Part shown: positions 32,701 through 44,345 of the stretch, piece by piece
How the letters are laid out: each line of letters begins with the position of its first letter
Numbering within the stretch: the first letter of the stretch is position 1
Assembly: GCF_901000735.1 (NCBI RefSeq)
Contig: NC_081542.1
Coordinates: forward strand, 23,637,093-23,701,092
Length of the DNA stretch: 64,000 bases
Reading direction: 5' to 3'
DNA from: Corylus avellana
Taxonomy: Eukaryota > Streptophyta > Magnoliopsida > Fagales > Betulaceae
Program-made: the position numbers and the translations under genes
The notes under the pieces: generated by a model
Database searches by the model: none
Seen by the model: the letters and a program-made list of their open reading frames with translations, nothing else
Told to the model about the DNA's origin: nothing

Positions 32701-35700
32701 TATTCTACTTCATGAACCCTTGAAGATTGCATGAGCCTGATTCGAAAACACTTAGAAATTAACATTTTGAAAACAATAGTGCACACCCTCTCATCACAAT
32801 ATTCAGATCATTTTTTTTCTTCTGTTCTTTGGGTAACTGAGCATGTAAGACCACATTTGTGGCAAAAGAGTGCGCATTAGGGGAGGTGGTCTAACTGACA
32901 AACTAATAGACAAATGCATAAACATGGACTGCAGTTGAAACTCTATGCAAAATGAGTGCTTTGCAACACCAGGACATGATCAATACCTTACAAAGGTTGC
33001 AGCCCATTCTTGAGATGTGTGAGTTGTCACATGCTTGAAGTTGTGCTGATGCCTTTTCTCTCTCTCATCAGCTGGCATTTCCAAGGCATAACTAATGGAA
33101 GCAGCAACTTCAGTCACGTTCCATGGGTTTACCAAAATAGCCCCAGCCCCAAGAGACTGTGCTGCACCTGCAAACTAGGAAACAAAAGAGAAGATTTGAA
33201 CACAAGTTTCAACTTAATAATATCTCTTACCCATACTATAAGTAGACTTGATAAATTTCATTTGATGAAGCAAATCATTCTCTTCTTCCTTTTTTCAAGT
33301 ACTCAAATAAATAAAATTTCATTCCACAATTACATCACCAAAGTCCAGAAAGCAAAGCAACGCGCAGTAACTCAGCTGCAAATACATAACTAATGAAACC
33401 CCACATTCACCATGTTACCATTAATTCTTCCAAAAACTGAAGAGAAAATTACTCATTTTATATTGCTTTCGGATGATAAGAGTACAAGAAATAGGTTTCA
33501 AAGTGAATTTATTTCCAAAAGTCTCCACTACAGTATTCAAGCCAAGTTCACGTTCATATTTTAAATTCAGACTTCCGTAAATTTGAAATAATGACAAATT
33601 ATCTGACCCTCTTCTTCCCTCTAACTCCTACAATCAAGTATTTAGGTATGTAGGCTTATAATGCTTAGTCCCAAAACAATGTAGGAGTCTAATGTTAAAA
33701 ATGAATGTTTCTTAAGAGTTTTGGCAGGATGCACCCTTGGTAAACCTGCCTACTTGATGCAGCCATAAATCAAATGCTCAAGATGAATGTCCTTGCAGGT
33801 TTAAAGGAATGCAGTGTTAACTGATGGTTATATTATCTAATTGTGTATCCTTGTCTAGTTTTTTAAGGCCAATCGCCTTGTTCCTTCCTGTATCTCTGAT
33901 GTTTTCTAGGGTTAATACTATACTCCAGGTAACCAGGCCAATGGGTTAGTTTTTCCATGATAATCTCAGAAGGGATAGAAATGCTTCCAACTTCACTCGT
34001 TGTCCTCTTCTTTTCTGCAACTCTAATCATCAAGTGATTTAGATAGGCCTGTTGTGCTTAGTCCCGAAATAACGTAGGGTTACAAAGCAAGTAAGCCAAC
34101 ACCTGTAGGAAGTGGCTAGGAATCTAATGCTAAATATGAAATGTTCTTATGAGTTTTAGCAGGAAACACCCTCAATAATCACTGCCTACTAAATGCGGCA
34201 AGAAATCAGATGCTTCACATGAATATACCTACCAGTTTGAACGGAATGTAATGTTGACTGGTAAGTAAGTATCTTATCTACTTATATATCATTGTCTAGT
34301 TTTTTAAGGCCAATCTCCCTGTTCTTTCCTGTAGCTGTGTATGTTTTCTTGCATTAATAGTATAGTACTCTAGCTCACCGGGTGAATAGGTAAGTTTTTA
34401 TGGGATAGAATGTATAGAAACACTTAGACCCTCAGTCAAGTAGTTACTTTTGGATTAAATTATTCTTCTCTTTATGCCTCAAATATATCTTCAAGCTTAC
34501 AAACAGTTTATCAACAACTAAAAGATACATTTCCTGGATATTGTATATGATGTTCATCCTCATCATCATTGTTTTAATTTTCTTTACGATGGTCTCTAGC
34601 CAAAAGTAATATTTTCTTCTTTTAAGTGATGGCCAAAACATCTTTGCTTGCAGGTATATCATTTTAAAAAAGCCAACAGTTCACTATGAATAAACTAATA
34701 ATCATAAATAAAACCAAATAAATGGAAAGCTTAATTACCTCACTTAGAATGAGAACTCCTTTGTTGGAAGCTTGGCAGGCAACAAACTCATAGCTGACAA
34801 GATTCATTCCATCCCTTAAAGATGTTACGAGTGCTACATCTAAACAAGAAAGAGTGAATAAAAACATTTTGAGTGCAAATCTCCCATTAAATATAGCCTT
34901 TTATACAACAGTATGGAAGAAATGATAGGTTAATTGCATCTCCATATTGATGGCTTGCCTCAACAGTTTTAGTTAACAACAATGCTTCAATGTATGTCAA
35001 ATGAAACAAATATTGCTAAAATTTGGACAACCAAAGATGTAATAATTATTATTTGGCCAATCAGGGAGGGAACACGCATTTCGTGCATTTATCTTAAGGA
35101 ACCTTCTATTAAACCTTTATTAAGTATCTGAGTACAACTTCAATATATTGTCAATAGCAACATGTAACCATCTCTCTTACGATTGTCTTCAGTTAATGTG
35201 CTCACAGTGCTCTGACAGTATGCCAGAAAGTTAAAATATTTATAGCCAATTTCCAGAAAATTGGATGGTTTATCAAAGACAATAGAAAAAAATACCATTT
35301 AAAAAACAGATGGCATGATACATTTAAAGGAGTGTAAGTAACAAGAACATAAAAACAATAAAGAGCATAGGCATGAGCTAACTGGAAGACTTTATTTTGC
35401 ATTTAATTAGCATGAGAACTCAAGAAACAATTGATTAAGATATTTAATGATTTAATTTGCCTCCTTATACTATTTCAACACCTTAGCCATCTTCTTAACT
35501 TGGGGGAGACAAGACAAAAAAGACAACAATGACTACGTCTGTGATCGATGGCACAAAAATGAGTACCAGTAATAGCATATAGTGCACATAATGCATGAAA
35601 GTCGAGAGATCGATCCTGTAAATAAAGAAGAGAATGCTTTAGAAGTCTTCAGATGATCAGCCAACAATAGTTGCAATAGAGAAATGTTTTTCGTAAGAGC

Positions 35701-38700
35701 ATAGCTAAAGGACTTATTAGGGCATAATAAGAAACATATCGAATTAAGAAAGAACAATAATTTTATGATATTTGCCTAATTTTCAGTCTATGCAACATCA
35801 ATACATGACAAAAGTTTAACTTCTTATCTTACACTGCTTCCAAAGACTATATAACAAAATGCATCTCTAGGACTTCAGTTTCAAATTTCTGAGTCCACAA
35901 ATACTTATAAAAAAGAAAAAGTGATGGTAGAACTCAGCATGTGAACATGCAATGCTAGTAGTGAGCAATAAAGTCACTAAAAAGATAATAATGTTTGATT
36001 TACAATTAAAAAGATACCTTTTACAGTTAAAAAAACAAAGAGATGCGTTTAACATCTTAACCATTAATATAAGTTATTATCTAATTTTACATATATGAGT
36101 TTGTAATTGATTGGATAAAAACAAAAGTTGATAAGGTAAAGACATACCAGATGATGTATTGGAACCGCAGTTAGAGTACCAAATTTCCCATTAATGCGTC
36201 CAACAATCTCATGAACCTGGCTTGTAAGCTTTTGATCTATCAAAGCAACAAGAGAATATATTGATAATGGATACTCCAAGATGATATAAAATTTTGGATA
36301 ATTTCATATTCAGAGCAACAGAGAAAGAACCTCTAATTGAATTCCCTAAGAATTGCAATTCTATTAGTGAAAGTTTATTAAAATAACATAAAACGAAGCA
36401 TGCGTGAGACTAATTCTAAGGCAAGGCAAACCCAAGTAAAAATGAACATGATGATCATAACTTAATCAAACAGTCCCCCAAAACAAATTCTAAGTGTAAA
36501 AAAAATGACATGAAAATGAGGAAAGGAGAGGGCCCATTGGGGGGTGGACTAATAAGGCTTGTAGGTTATAATAAAGATATTTTTATAAATTAACAAAGAC
36601 CTTTTATTTTGCTGCAAACAGAGGCAGTTAAACTTGGTGTCATGTAAAGCTGGAATTTGTTTGAAGTCCTCCAAATGTAGATACATAAAGGAGGTATAGA
36701 TATAGGGTTCGATAGTAAGATAGGATTTATGTAGCCAACCATAAGGATTTCAAGTAAAGGCTCTCTTAAGTTAAATAGAGTTGTGTGAACAAGTAACCAA
36801 CCCCAAGTATCTAAAAAGTAAGGCTCTGGTAGAATTAAGTGGGGAAAGTAGGATTCATGTAACCAACATCACATTTCAAATAGAAGTCCTGTTAAGTTGA
36901 GAACACATGTACATGTACACTTATAAACATATGTGTATTTGGAGAATTATTTCCTTCTCCTATTTTACTACTTTATCATAACCTACAAGCCTTCATTGAT
37001 GTTAAAAGCTATAATAGTAGGATAGAAAAAATCAATAATATGCACACAATTTAAAGCATGTGTTTCACTAAGTCAAATACAAAAATATAACAACCTACGT
37101 GAAAGTGAATTTTATTAGTTTATCTGCTTTGCATATTGTGATTAGAAAATCAAAGAATTTGGACCCGTATAATTGGTTATTGGAGAGAAATAAAATTTTA
37201 CCAGATACCTAAGGAAATACTTTAACAATGATCGATCATCCATCCTAACTTAATTCCAATTGATCATGTATCATGTGCATAGAACAAATATAGCTTTTCC
37301 AGTTATATGAATTTAAATGGAGGAAACATGTTAAGAAGGAAAAATACACTCAGGAACATCCGTCCTTGTTGGTACTGCAATCTGCAGCAAAACAACTCGA
37401 TCACGCCAATGTGGATTTTCTTCAAGGAACTTTTCAAACGCCAAAATCTTTTGGGGGATTCCCTTAATCATATCAAGACGATCGACCCCCAACATTACCT
37501 ATCCATAGAAGAACAATAACATGAGGAAAATTAAAAGCAAACAAACTGATGATAGTAAGTCTAGCAAACAAGACTAAGGATTCCAGAATGAAGACATAAA
37601 TCAAATATAAGCAAGAACAGCATTATTATAACCATGTCTAGCCCGACCAACCCCTAACATGACCACCACCTCAACAGTTAATTGCACTCTATTCATAATC
37701 AAGAAGAACTATTAACAATGGTGCTTCCAAACAAAACAGGTAGCTCTTACCTTTCGGCCGGCAAATCTTTGTTTCAGTTCTTTCATGTGATTCTGAACTT
37801 GAGGGAGTTCAAGAGCTCGAATAAATCGTTCATAATCTATCCCAATAGGAAACTGTTGTTTCAAGCTCCCAAGAAAATAACACATAGGCATGTTGAGAAA
37901 AAAATTAAGGGAGGACTTCATATTGATAATTATAATCAATGCTGACAAACCTATGAAATATATGAAACAAAGTGTGGATTTTGCAGGAGAATGGAAAACA
38001 AAGAAAGAGAGAGGGTGATCATCTAATATGTACCGCAGCTACACGTGTAAGCTTTCCTTGATCCTCTACTCCTTCAGGCGTACCCTCAAGTCCAAGGATA
38101 CGAGTGCAAGCACTTACAAAATGCCTTGCGTAATCATATGTGTGGAAACTGGAAGGTAAAATATCCACCAATTAAAACATTATGGTCTAGAGAACTTAAC
38201 ATAAAATCTATATGAGCACAGCCATTAAACTCTTTTAAAAGTATTGTTGATATTAAAATATCCACCAATTAAAACATTATGGTCTTGAGAACTTAACATA
38301 AAATCTATATGAGCACAGTCATTAAACTCTTTTAAAAGTATTGTTGATATAACAGGCTGATATTGAATGCCCCATTTCCTGGTGCAACCGAAGGATGACA
38401 AAAAAAAACTCTTTTCTTTTGCCTCTCACTTTTAACTTATCAGAATCCTAGATCTCCAATGATATAAACTTTATAGTAACTTTCATCTTATTGAACACTT
38501 CCTAGGGGAAGCTTTAAAATCCCCAACTCCCCAACTAGAAAAATCCTTTAAAATGGGGAACTAGATTTAGCATGATGGAGGTCGTCAATAAGGAAAAATG
38601 GCTCTGCTTATATGGTCCCAAAAGAAATGCTCAAATTAGTATTAAGGCATAATACATTTGCATGCTTCTTTTCACTGAAGTTGATAAAACTAATTAAAGG

Positions 38701-41032
38701 CCTGACTGAAGCTAACAAGATCAAGCTACCACATTTCAGTTGCAGCTGCAGAGAGTTCATGAATTTGCCCATTGATTTAATTAGGTTTTGTTTACTGGTA
38801 TGAAGTTGACAATTAAAAGGAGGGAAAATGACGTAGGAACTAGCCTTTCTGAGAAATGGTACTATAAGGCCTATCATACATACATACATATAAATATACA
38901 TGTATACATACAAACACACATAAATTAATACATTAGTGTTCCCACCTAGTGAACCCCATGCATATTTGTTGGAAAGTTGGATTGCACCCTTTATATCTTT
39001 AAATGTGCTGTTAGGAGAAATTTATACGATTTCCTTGTTCATAAATTTTATGTCACGAACACTTGGGACAAACAGCAGTTTATCACATGCACATATTTTT
39101 CAAATTTGACCTAATCAATCATGAAGTAAATCACTTACTCAATAAAATTACAGAGTAAAGCAGCATAATCTAAAGGCAATGAATACCTTTGCATTTCTTG
39201 TTTATTCAACAATTATAGAAGCTTATGAATTTCCTAATGTTCTTCGGAGGTGGTAGGAATATATGTCAGTGTCATATGTAGGCATCGAATGGAGTATTGG
39301 CATCAGAGATGTTATAGTGGTCAATTACTACTTAAAACATAGTAATGCTAATATAAAATAAGAAAAACGAATATGATTTAGCATCTAATACGAAGACTTG
39401 AACACAAGCGTGCAACATATAGGATGTCACCAAAATGAGCAGTTTTTAAATTGGTAATCAAGGAGAAAGGTGAAGACAGTTTCTCAGCCCCTAAGGAGAC
39501 ATCAACCAAGGCAAGAGGCAAGAACACAACCATAGTTTACCAGCTGACCAAAGTCTATCACTAAACTTGGATGACATTTGGAGGCCTTTCTAGGCATGAG
39601 AACTTTGAGTTCCATCCAAATACCAGTCTACTCCTAAGAAGCATGATGAAGCAAAAACAGAATAAAACAAAGAATCGTGCATGTCCAAATAATATGCAGA
39701 AAAATGAATAGCTTACCCAACTAAATCAGCAGCAAGAACAGATCTCAACAGCTCTGAGCGAGAAGGCAGCATTCTATGTATTTCAGAGGAGGGAAAGGGA
39801 GTATGAAGAAACCAACCAACTTTCATTTTGTTGTTATATTCTTTTAGATATTTCGGAAGAAACATTAGGTGGTAATCATGGCACCAAACTACATCTCCCT
39901 CCTTGTAATGTTCTTTCACTACTTCAGCAAACATTTGGTTTGCCTTCTTATATGCATCAAATTGAGACTGGAAACTACGGGTGGTTGCAAGTCGATCTTC
40001 CTGTGGAATCCCGAGATAATGGAAAAGAGGCCACAAGATGTTGTTACAGTAACCATTATAATACTGATGAACCATCTCCTCATCAAGAAATATTGGGATG
40101 CACCTCTGCAGTCAATAAACCAAAGTTAGTAAGGGAGAGACAGTACATTATTTGTTTGTGTATTGGGGGGGAATGGGAGCAAAACTTACACATCATAGAC
40201 ATTATCCAATATTATAGATGATACTTGTAGTAGTTGTTAAGTTTTATGGGACTTCAAATGTAACCAAATTTCCGAACCTTTTCAGCTAAGGCGTTAGTGA
40301 GTGCTCTTTGTCCAACTTCATCGGGTACATTTACACCAGCCCAACCAATCCATTTGGCATCAAACTCCTTCAGGCCTGCAAAAGAATTTCAAGGCTTCAT
40401 TTAGCCTTCACTTCAGTGAATAGAGAATTAAAAAACATGCTTAAAAAAATTAAAAAAATTTTTTTTTTAAAAAAAAGGAGTGAGGGCAAACAGTAGAATC
40501 ATTATTATTTTTAGCTTAGCAAGACAAAATAAAACAGAAAAATAGAAAATGTAATTTATGAGGTGTGGTCCCAACTGATTAAATTATAATATAGAATGCT
40601 TAAAGAAAGAATAGGGATAATGAAAGATTTGACCAATCACTTACCTAAAAGTGCAGTGACTAGCCCTCCAGCACTTACCTCAAGTTGCCATGAGTCCTCA
40701 CCCCTTCGGATAGCAGAGACCGGCAACCTATTGGCTACCACCAACAATCTTTGTTTAGAAGGGCGCCCATCTTGCCTTTGGCATCCATCAGCCAGAAAAG
40801 TTCTTGCAGCTGCAACCCCATTCAAGAACTCTTCCTCCCTAGGTAGACCCAAATTATTATTCTCAGTTGAACATGAATCATTCACATGGATTTCTGCCTC
40901 TCCGTTGCAATCTCTTGCTTCCTCACTTGATGGGAAACACCGGTTGGATTTCCTTCTCTCTCTTTCTCTCAGAAGCCTTTCCAATCTAGTTCTTGGTGTC
41001 ACAGGGCTACAGTTATACTTATTCCCTGGCAT
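29720..41032 (-). CDS. TPS1: Trehalose-6-phosphate synthase, class I (TPS1), 17 coding exons
   Basis: It makes trehalose-6-phosphate, a sucrose-status signal, from UDP-glucose and glucose-6-phosphate. Exons, in gene order: 41032-40645, 40375-40278, 40105-39717, 38148-38034, 37852-37751, 37498-37348, 36236-36148, 35615-35567, 34839-34739, 33174-32987, 32047-31930, 31560-31387, 31306-31184, 31077-30990, 30852-30722, 30620-30522, 30109-29720. They sum to 2793 bp, 930 residues, all junctions in phase (about 942 expected in Arabidopsis). The start MPGNKYNC is that of TPS1, with the class I N-terminal extension containing [14 protein letters not shown]. The GT-B domain starts at [13 protein letters not shown] (near residue 95) and contains [11 protein letters not shown] and [13 protein letters not shown]. 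The C-terminal phosphatase-like domain has [10 protein letters not shown] (596-605) in place of the catalytic DxD, so it should lack phosphatase activity, as class I proteins do. An acceptor at 41043-41042 leaves only 9 nt of leader in this exon, so a 5'UTR intron precedes it. Confidence 0.96.
33608..34440. repeat. Old tandem duplication in TPS1 intron 9, about 400-bp unit
   Basis: Two diverged halves share ordered phrases: TGCTTAGTCCCAAAA/TGCTTAGTCCCGAAA, GTTTTTTAAGGCCAATC, and TTCCTGTA followed by GTTTTCT. Divergence with indels indicates an old event. It is also present in the second TPS1 copy. Confidence 0.65.
36554..36993. repeat. MITE-like element with 23-bp terminal inverted repeats (TPS1 intron 6)
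   Basis: The left end starts AAGGCTTGTAGGTTATAA. The right end is its reverse complement over 23 positions with one mismatch (ends TTATAACCTACAAGCCTT in form, with C for one T). The length is 440 bp with no coding capacity, as for a non-autonomous DNA transposon. No clean target-site duplication was seen. The same element is in the second TPS1 copy, near 59.8-60.2 kb. Confidence 0.65.
38158..38351. repeat. 97-bp tandem duplication in TPS1 intron 3
   Basis: Two adjacent units begin AAAATATCCACCAATTAAAA at 38158 and 38255 and differ by about two bases. It is also present in the right-hand TPS1 copy (about 61382-61575), so it predates separation of the two. Confidence 0.95.
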
Positions 41033-41386
41033 GTGTACAGTCTGTAAAGAAACCTGCAATTTGCACGTTTCCATGGTCATGTCTAAAAAGTACTACAAAA
41101 GTTTCCAACAAACTGTTCAGACTCAATCTCTTGATATTTCGTCACCCTTACAAAGTGTCATACATAATCATTGAAATGGTGAATTTTCTCTTCTACTTCA
41201 AATAAACAAGAAATTCTCCACACTAAATCATCCCACCTACTACACACGAACTACAAACTTTTCCAACAACTGTCCATACTTGTCATATTAGCTGTTTGAT
41301 TTTTCTTAAGGAAAAGAATTCATACAGTGCATTTGTCAAGCAAAGCAAAGCTTTGTTGCATCAATGGAGAAACAGAGTAATGAAGA
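41033..41386 (-). other. TPS1 upstream sequence (probable 5'UTR intron)
   Basis: The minus-strand acceptor TTTACAG just before the start codon implies that this is intronic. No 5'UTR exon could be placed, because a copia fragment and a gap follow directly. Confidence 0.5.
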
Positions 41387-43510
41387 TCAAATGAGGAGAA
41401 GGTTATAGAACTTGTATGCTTTCATGCCATATGGATATCCGATGAATATGGAAGGAATAGCCCTAGGATCAAACTTTGTTCTATTCCTAGACAAAGTTGA
41501 CACATATGCTAAACAACCAAAGACATTAAGATGAGAATAGGAAGGCACAACAGAATAGAGTAACTCATGTGGAGATTTATTGGAAAGTAAAGGTGTGGGA
41601 ATTCGGTTTATAAGGTGAGCTGCAGTAAGAATGCAATCTCCCCAGAATTTCAAAGGAAGATGTGACTGAAACCGAATGGACCTTGCAACATTTAACAAGT
41701 GTTGATGTTTCCTTTCAACTATAGCATTTTGTTGTGGGGTCTCAACACAACTAAGCTGATGGATAGTGCCTTGAGCAGAAAAAAAAAATCATTCATTTGG
41801 AATTCAAGTCCATTATCAGACCTTAGACACTTGACCTTTGATTTGAATTGAGTTTGAACAAAATTAAAGAATGCTTGGATAAAAGACTTGGTTTGAGACT
41901 TATGTTGCATCAAATGCACCCAAGTGAATCGACTGAAATCATCTACAATAGTAAGAAAGTAAACTGATCCATTTATTGATTTAGTAGCCAAAGGCCCCCA
42001 GATGTCACAATGAACTAGATCAAATGGAAACTTGGAAATTGAAGTACCAACAGGAAAAGAGAGTTTGTGTTGTTTTGCCATTGGACAGATTGGGCAAACA
42101 CTCTCTGAATTACAAGATATTTCAGAAACATGCTTATCTAAAAGCTTTATTCTAGCAAGAGAAGGATGACCTAATCTATAATGCCAAACATCAAGTGATG
42201 GCTTTTTGATGGAAGTGAAAGAAACATGCTGCTCAAAAGGAGGAAGAGAAACCGATGCTGGAACCTTGTTGTCTTGCAGCAAGTAGAACAATCCAGCTTC
42301 TTCCTTACCCACCCCAATCACTCTCCAATGGTGCAAACTCTGTATAAAACAATATCCAGCAAAGAAGATGAGACAACATCTTAGATGTTTAATAAGTTTG
42401 CTAGCTGAAATGAGATTGAAGGCAAAAGAGGGAACACACAAAACTTCAGTCAATGTAAGATTTTCTGAGAGTTTAACAGTACCAATGTGTGTGACAGCTG
42501 CTATGGAACCATTAGGTAAATTTACACAAGTTGAAACTACAGCAGTAATGGAAGTGAAAAAGGATGGAGAACTAACCATATGGTCGGTTGCACCAGTATC
42601 TATTATCCAAGAGTGTTTATGTTGTTTTGAAGATGGAACCATATTAACAAAAGTTGCAGAAAACACAGAATATCTTGGATTAAGAGATGAGTGATAACCT
42701 GATGCACCGACAGCAGAATGAGCAAAGTGTGCAGGGGGCTGTGCAAGGGACTGTGGTGATGACAATGAATACTGTTTCATCATATCCATGATGTTCTTGT
42801 ATTGCTCAGAGATCATAGACAGATGAGGAGAAAACATTTGTTGAGCATGTAAACCAGAATCCTGCACCTGGTTTGCTGAATGCTGAATTGGTTTGCCTCG
42901 GGTAGATTTGAAACCAGGAGGATAACCATGCAATTTATAGCATTTCTCCACAGTATGGCCAACAAATCCACAATGAGAGCAAATAGGTTTATCTTTCCTA
43001 TAAGTGTTTTGTTTGACAAACCTATTCCCTGAGGTAGATTTGGTCATAAAAGCAATAGGCTCATGATTGACAGTAGGAGAAGAAATAGGAGTAGGGTTGG
43101 AATTGGTCATTAGGGCAGAGGATTCATGGCTTAGAGAAGTGATTGTGATTTCTCTTTGTTTTTCCTCTTGAATTATAAGAGAAAAAACTTTATGTAAAGA
43201 AGGCAAAGGGTCAGTTAAAAGGATTTGAGCTCTAACAGCAGCAAAGGAGTCATTCAGCCCCATTAAAAACTGATAAACTTTTTCTTGACTATGAATTTCA
43301 AGAATTGATTGAACTCTACAACAATTGCAGCAGTTGCATGCAGACATGGGTCTATAGTTATTAAGTTCCTCCCATAGAATTTTAAGCCGAGTATAGTAAT
43401 GACTTACAGAGGAATTGTCTTGGGTAATGGCTGCAATGGCCTTCTGTAGTTGGAAAATCCGAGGACCATTTCTTTGGGAATAGCTTGCCTTGAGCTCATC
43501 CCACATATCC
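41387..43510 (-). mobile_element. Decayed Ty1/copia element: gag, protease, integrase; no reverse transcriptase
   Basis: The minus-strand reading enters from the gap inside gag (MWDELKASYSQRNGPRIFQL at 43506). It passes a CCHC zinc knuckle CSHCGFVGHTVEKC, the protease site WIIDTGATDHM, the pre-integrase motif WHYRLGHPS, and the integrase core with HCDIWGPL and DDFSRFTW. A frameshift at the A-run near 41780 breaks the integrase. The reading resumes in another frame ([15 protein letters not shown]) and stops at 41387 just after KAYKFYNL. Reverse transcriptase and RNase H are missing, so the element is dead. The left edge is a deletion or insertion boundary about 350 bp upstream of the TPS1 ATG. 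It is related to, but distinct from, the copia element at 1-1743. Confidence 0.92.
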
Positions 43511-43610
43511 NNNNNNNNNNNNNNNNNNNNNNNNNNNNNNNNNNNNNNNNNNNNNNNNNNNNNNNNNNNNNNNNNNNNNNNNNNNNNNNNNNNNNNNNNN
43601 NNNNNNNNNN
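43511..43610. other. Assembly gap, 100 N
   Basis: A placeholder gap inside the copia gag. The sequence to its right is not copia coding sequence, so adjacency of the TPS1 and dioxygenase contigs is not proven. Confidence 1.
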
Positions 43611-44345
43611 GGTATTTTTGTCTTATTGAGAAATCTATAGGGGCATTTTTGTCTTATTGCTAGTCTTGGGGGGGACATTGACAATGTTTTGGTAGTTTGG
43701 AAGGGACATTGTCACAATTGAAAGTTTGGAGGGGACATTGTCAATTTGGTGGTAGTTTGAGGGAGTATGTGTTTACCCTTACTTTTATTAACTACGGATT
43801 CTAAGAAAGAAAGAAAAAAATTAGTGCATCCCGACCCTCCCCAAATTAAACTTGAAGGACTTTACCCCCCAAAGTAAGACCACTTTTACATTTTAGCCTT
43901 CAAAGTTCAAAAAATAACATCTACCCTCTACAAATTAAGGCTAAAACACAAAAGTTGTCATATACTTTATGAGGTAAAATGTTTTTTTTTTAGAGTTTAG
44001 GTGGTTAAAAGTCGCATGCAACCCGTGTGACCGACATTCCATCCGAAAAGACGGAGAAACTTGTCACTGTTTAATAATTTGTGCGGAGTCGAATGTCACT
44101 TTTTGAACTTTAAATGCTAAAACGCAAAAATTGTCCTACTTGAATTTCTAGTTGGTTTAATTGACCCATCCAGGATATATTATATATATACTTCATTAAT
44201 AACATTTAATAGTAATTAATTAAGAGCTATGTTTTTATTATTTGACAAAGAAACTTCTCCGGTAGTGATTCAATTGTCTGGCTATATAATTAAAAGCCAT
44301 CATCACACCAATTGACGGTGTAGGGTGCAGCACTTTGGCAAATCA
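43611..44345 (+). promoter_or_regulatory. Dioxygenase upstream region; imperfect GGGACATTG repeats; TATA box
   Basis: At 43611-43760 the words TTTTTGTCTTATTG (twice) and GGGACATTG (three times) recur irregularly, probably a repeat remnant. A TATA-like CTATATAAT at 44281-44289 lies about 60 bp before the dioxygenase ATG. Confidence 0.5.

Noticed and set aside
41033..41080. An earlier in-frame ATG for TPS1 (MTMETCKLQVSLQTVH before MPGNK)
   Set aside because: A good splice acceptor lies between it and MPGNKYNC, and known TPS1 proteins start at MPGNK, so the extension is intronic.
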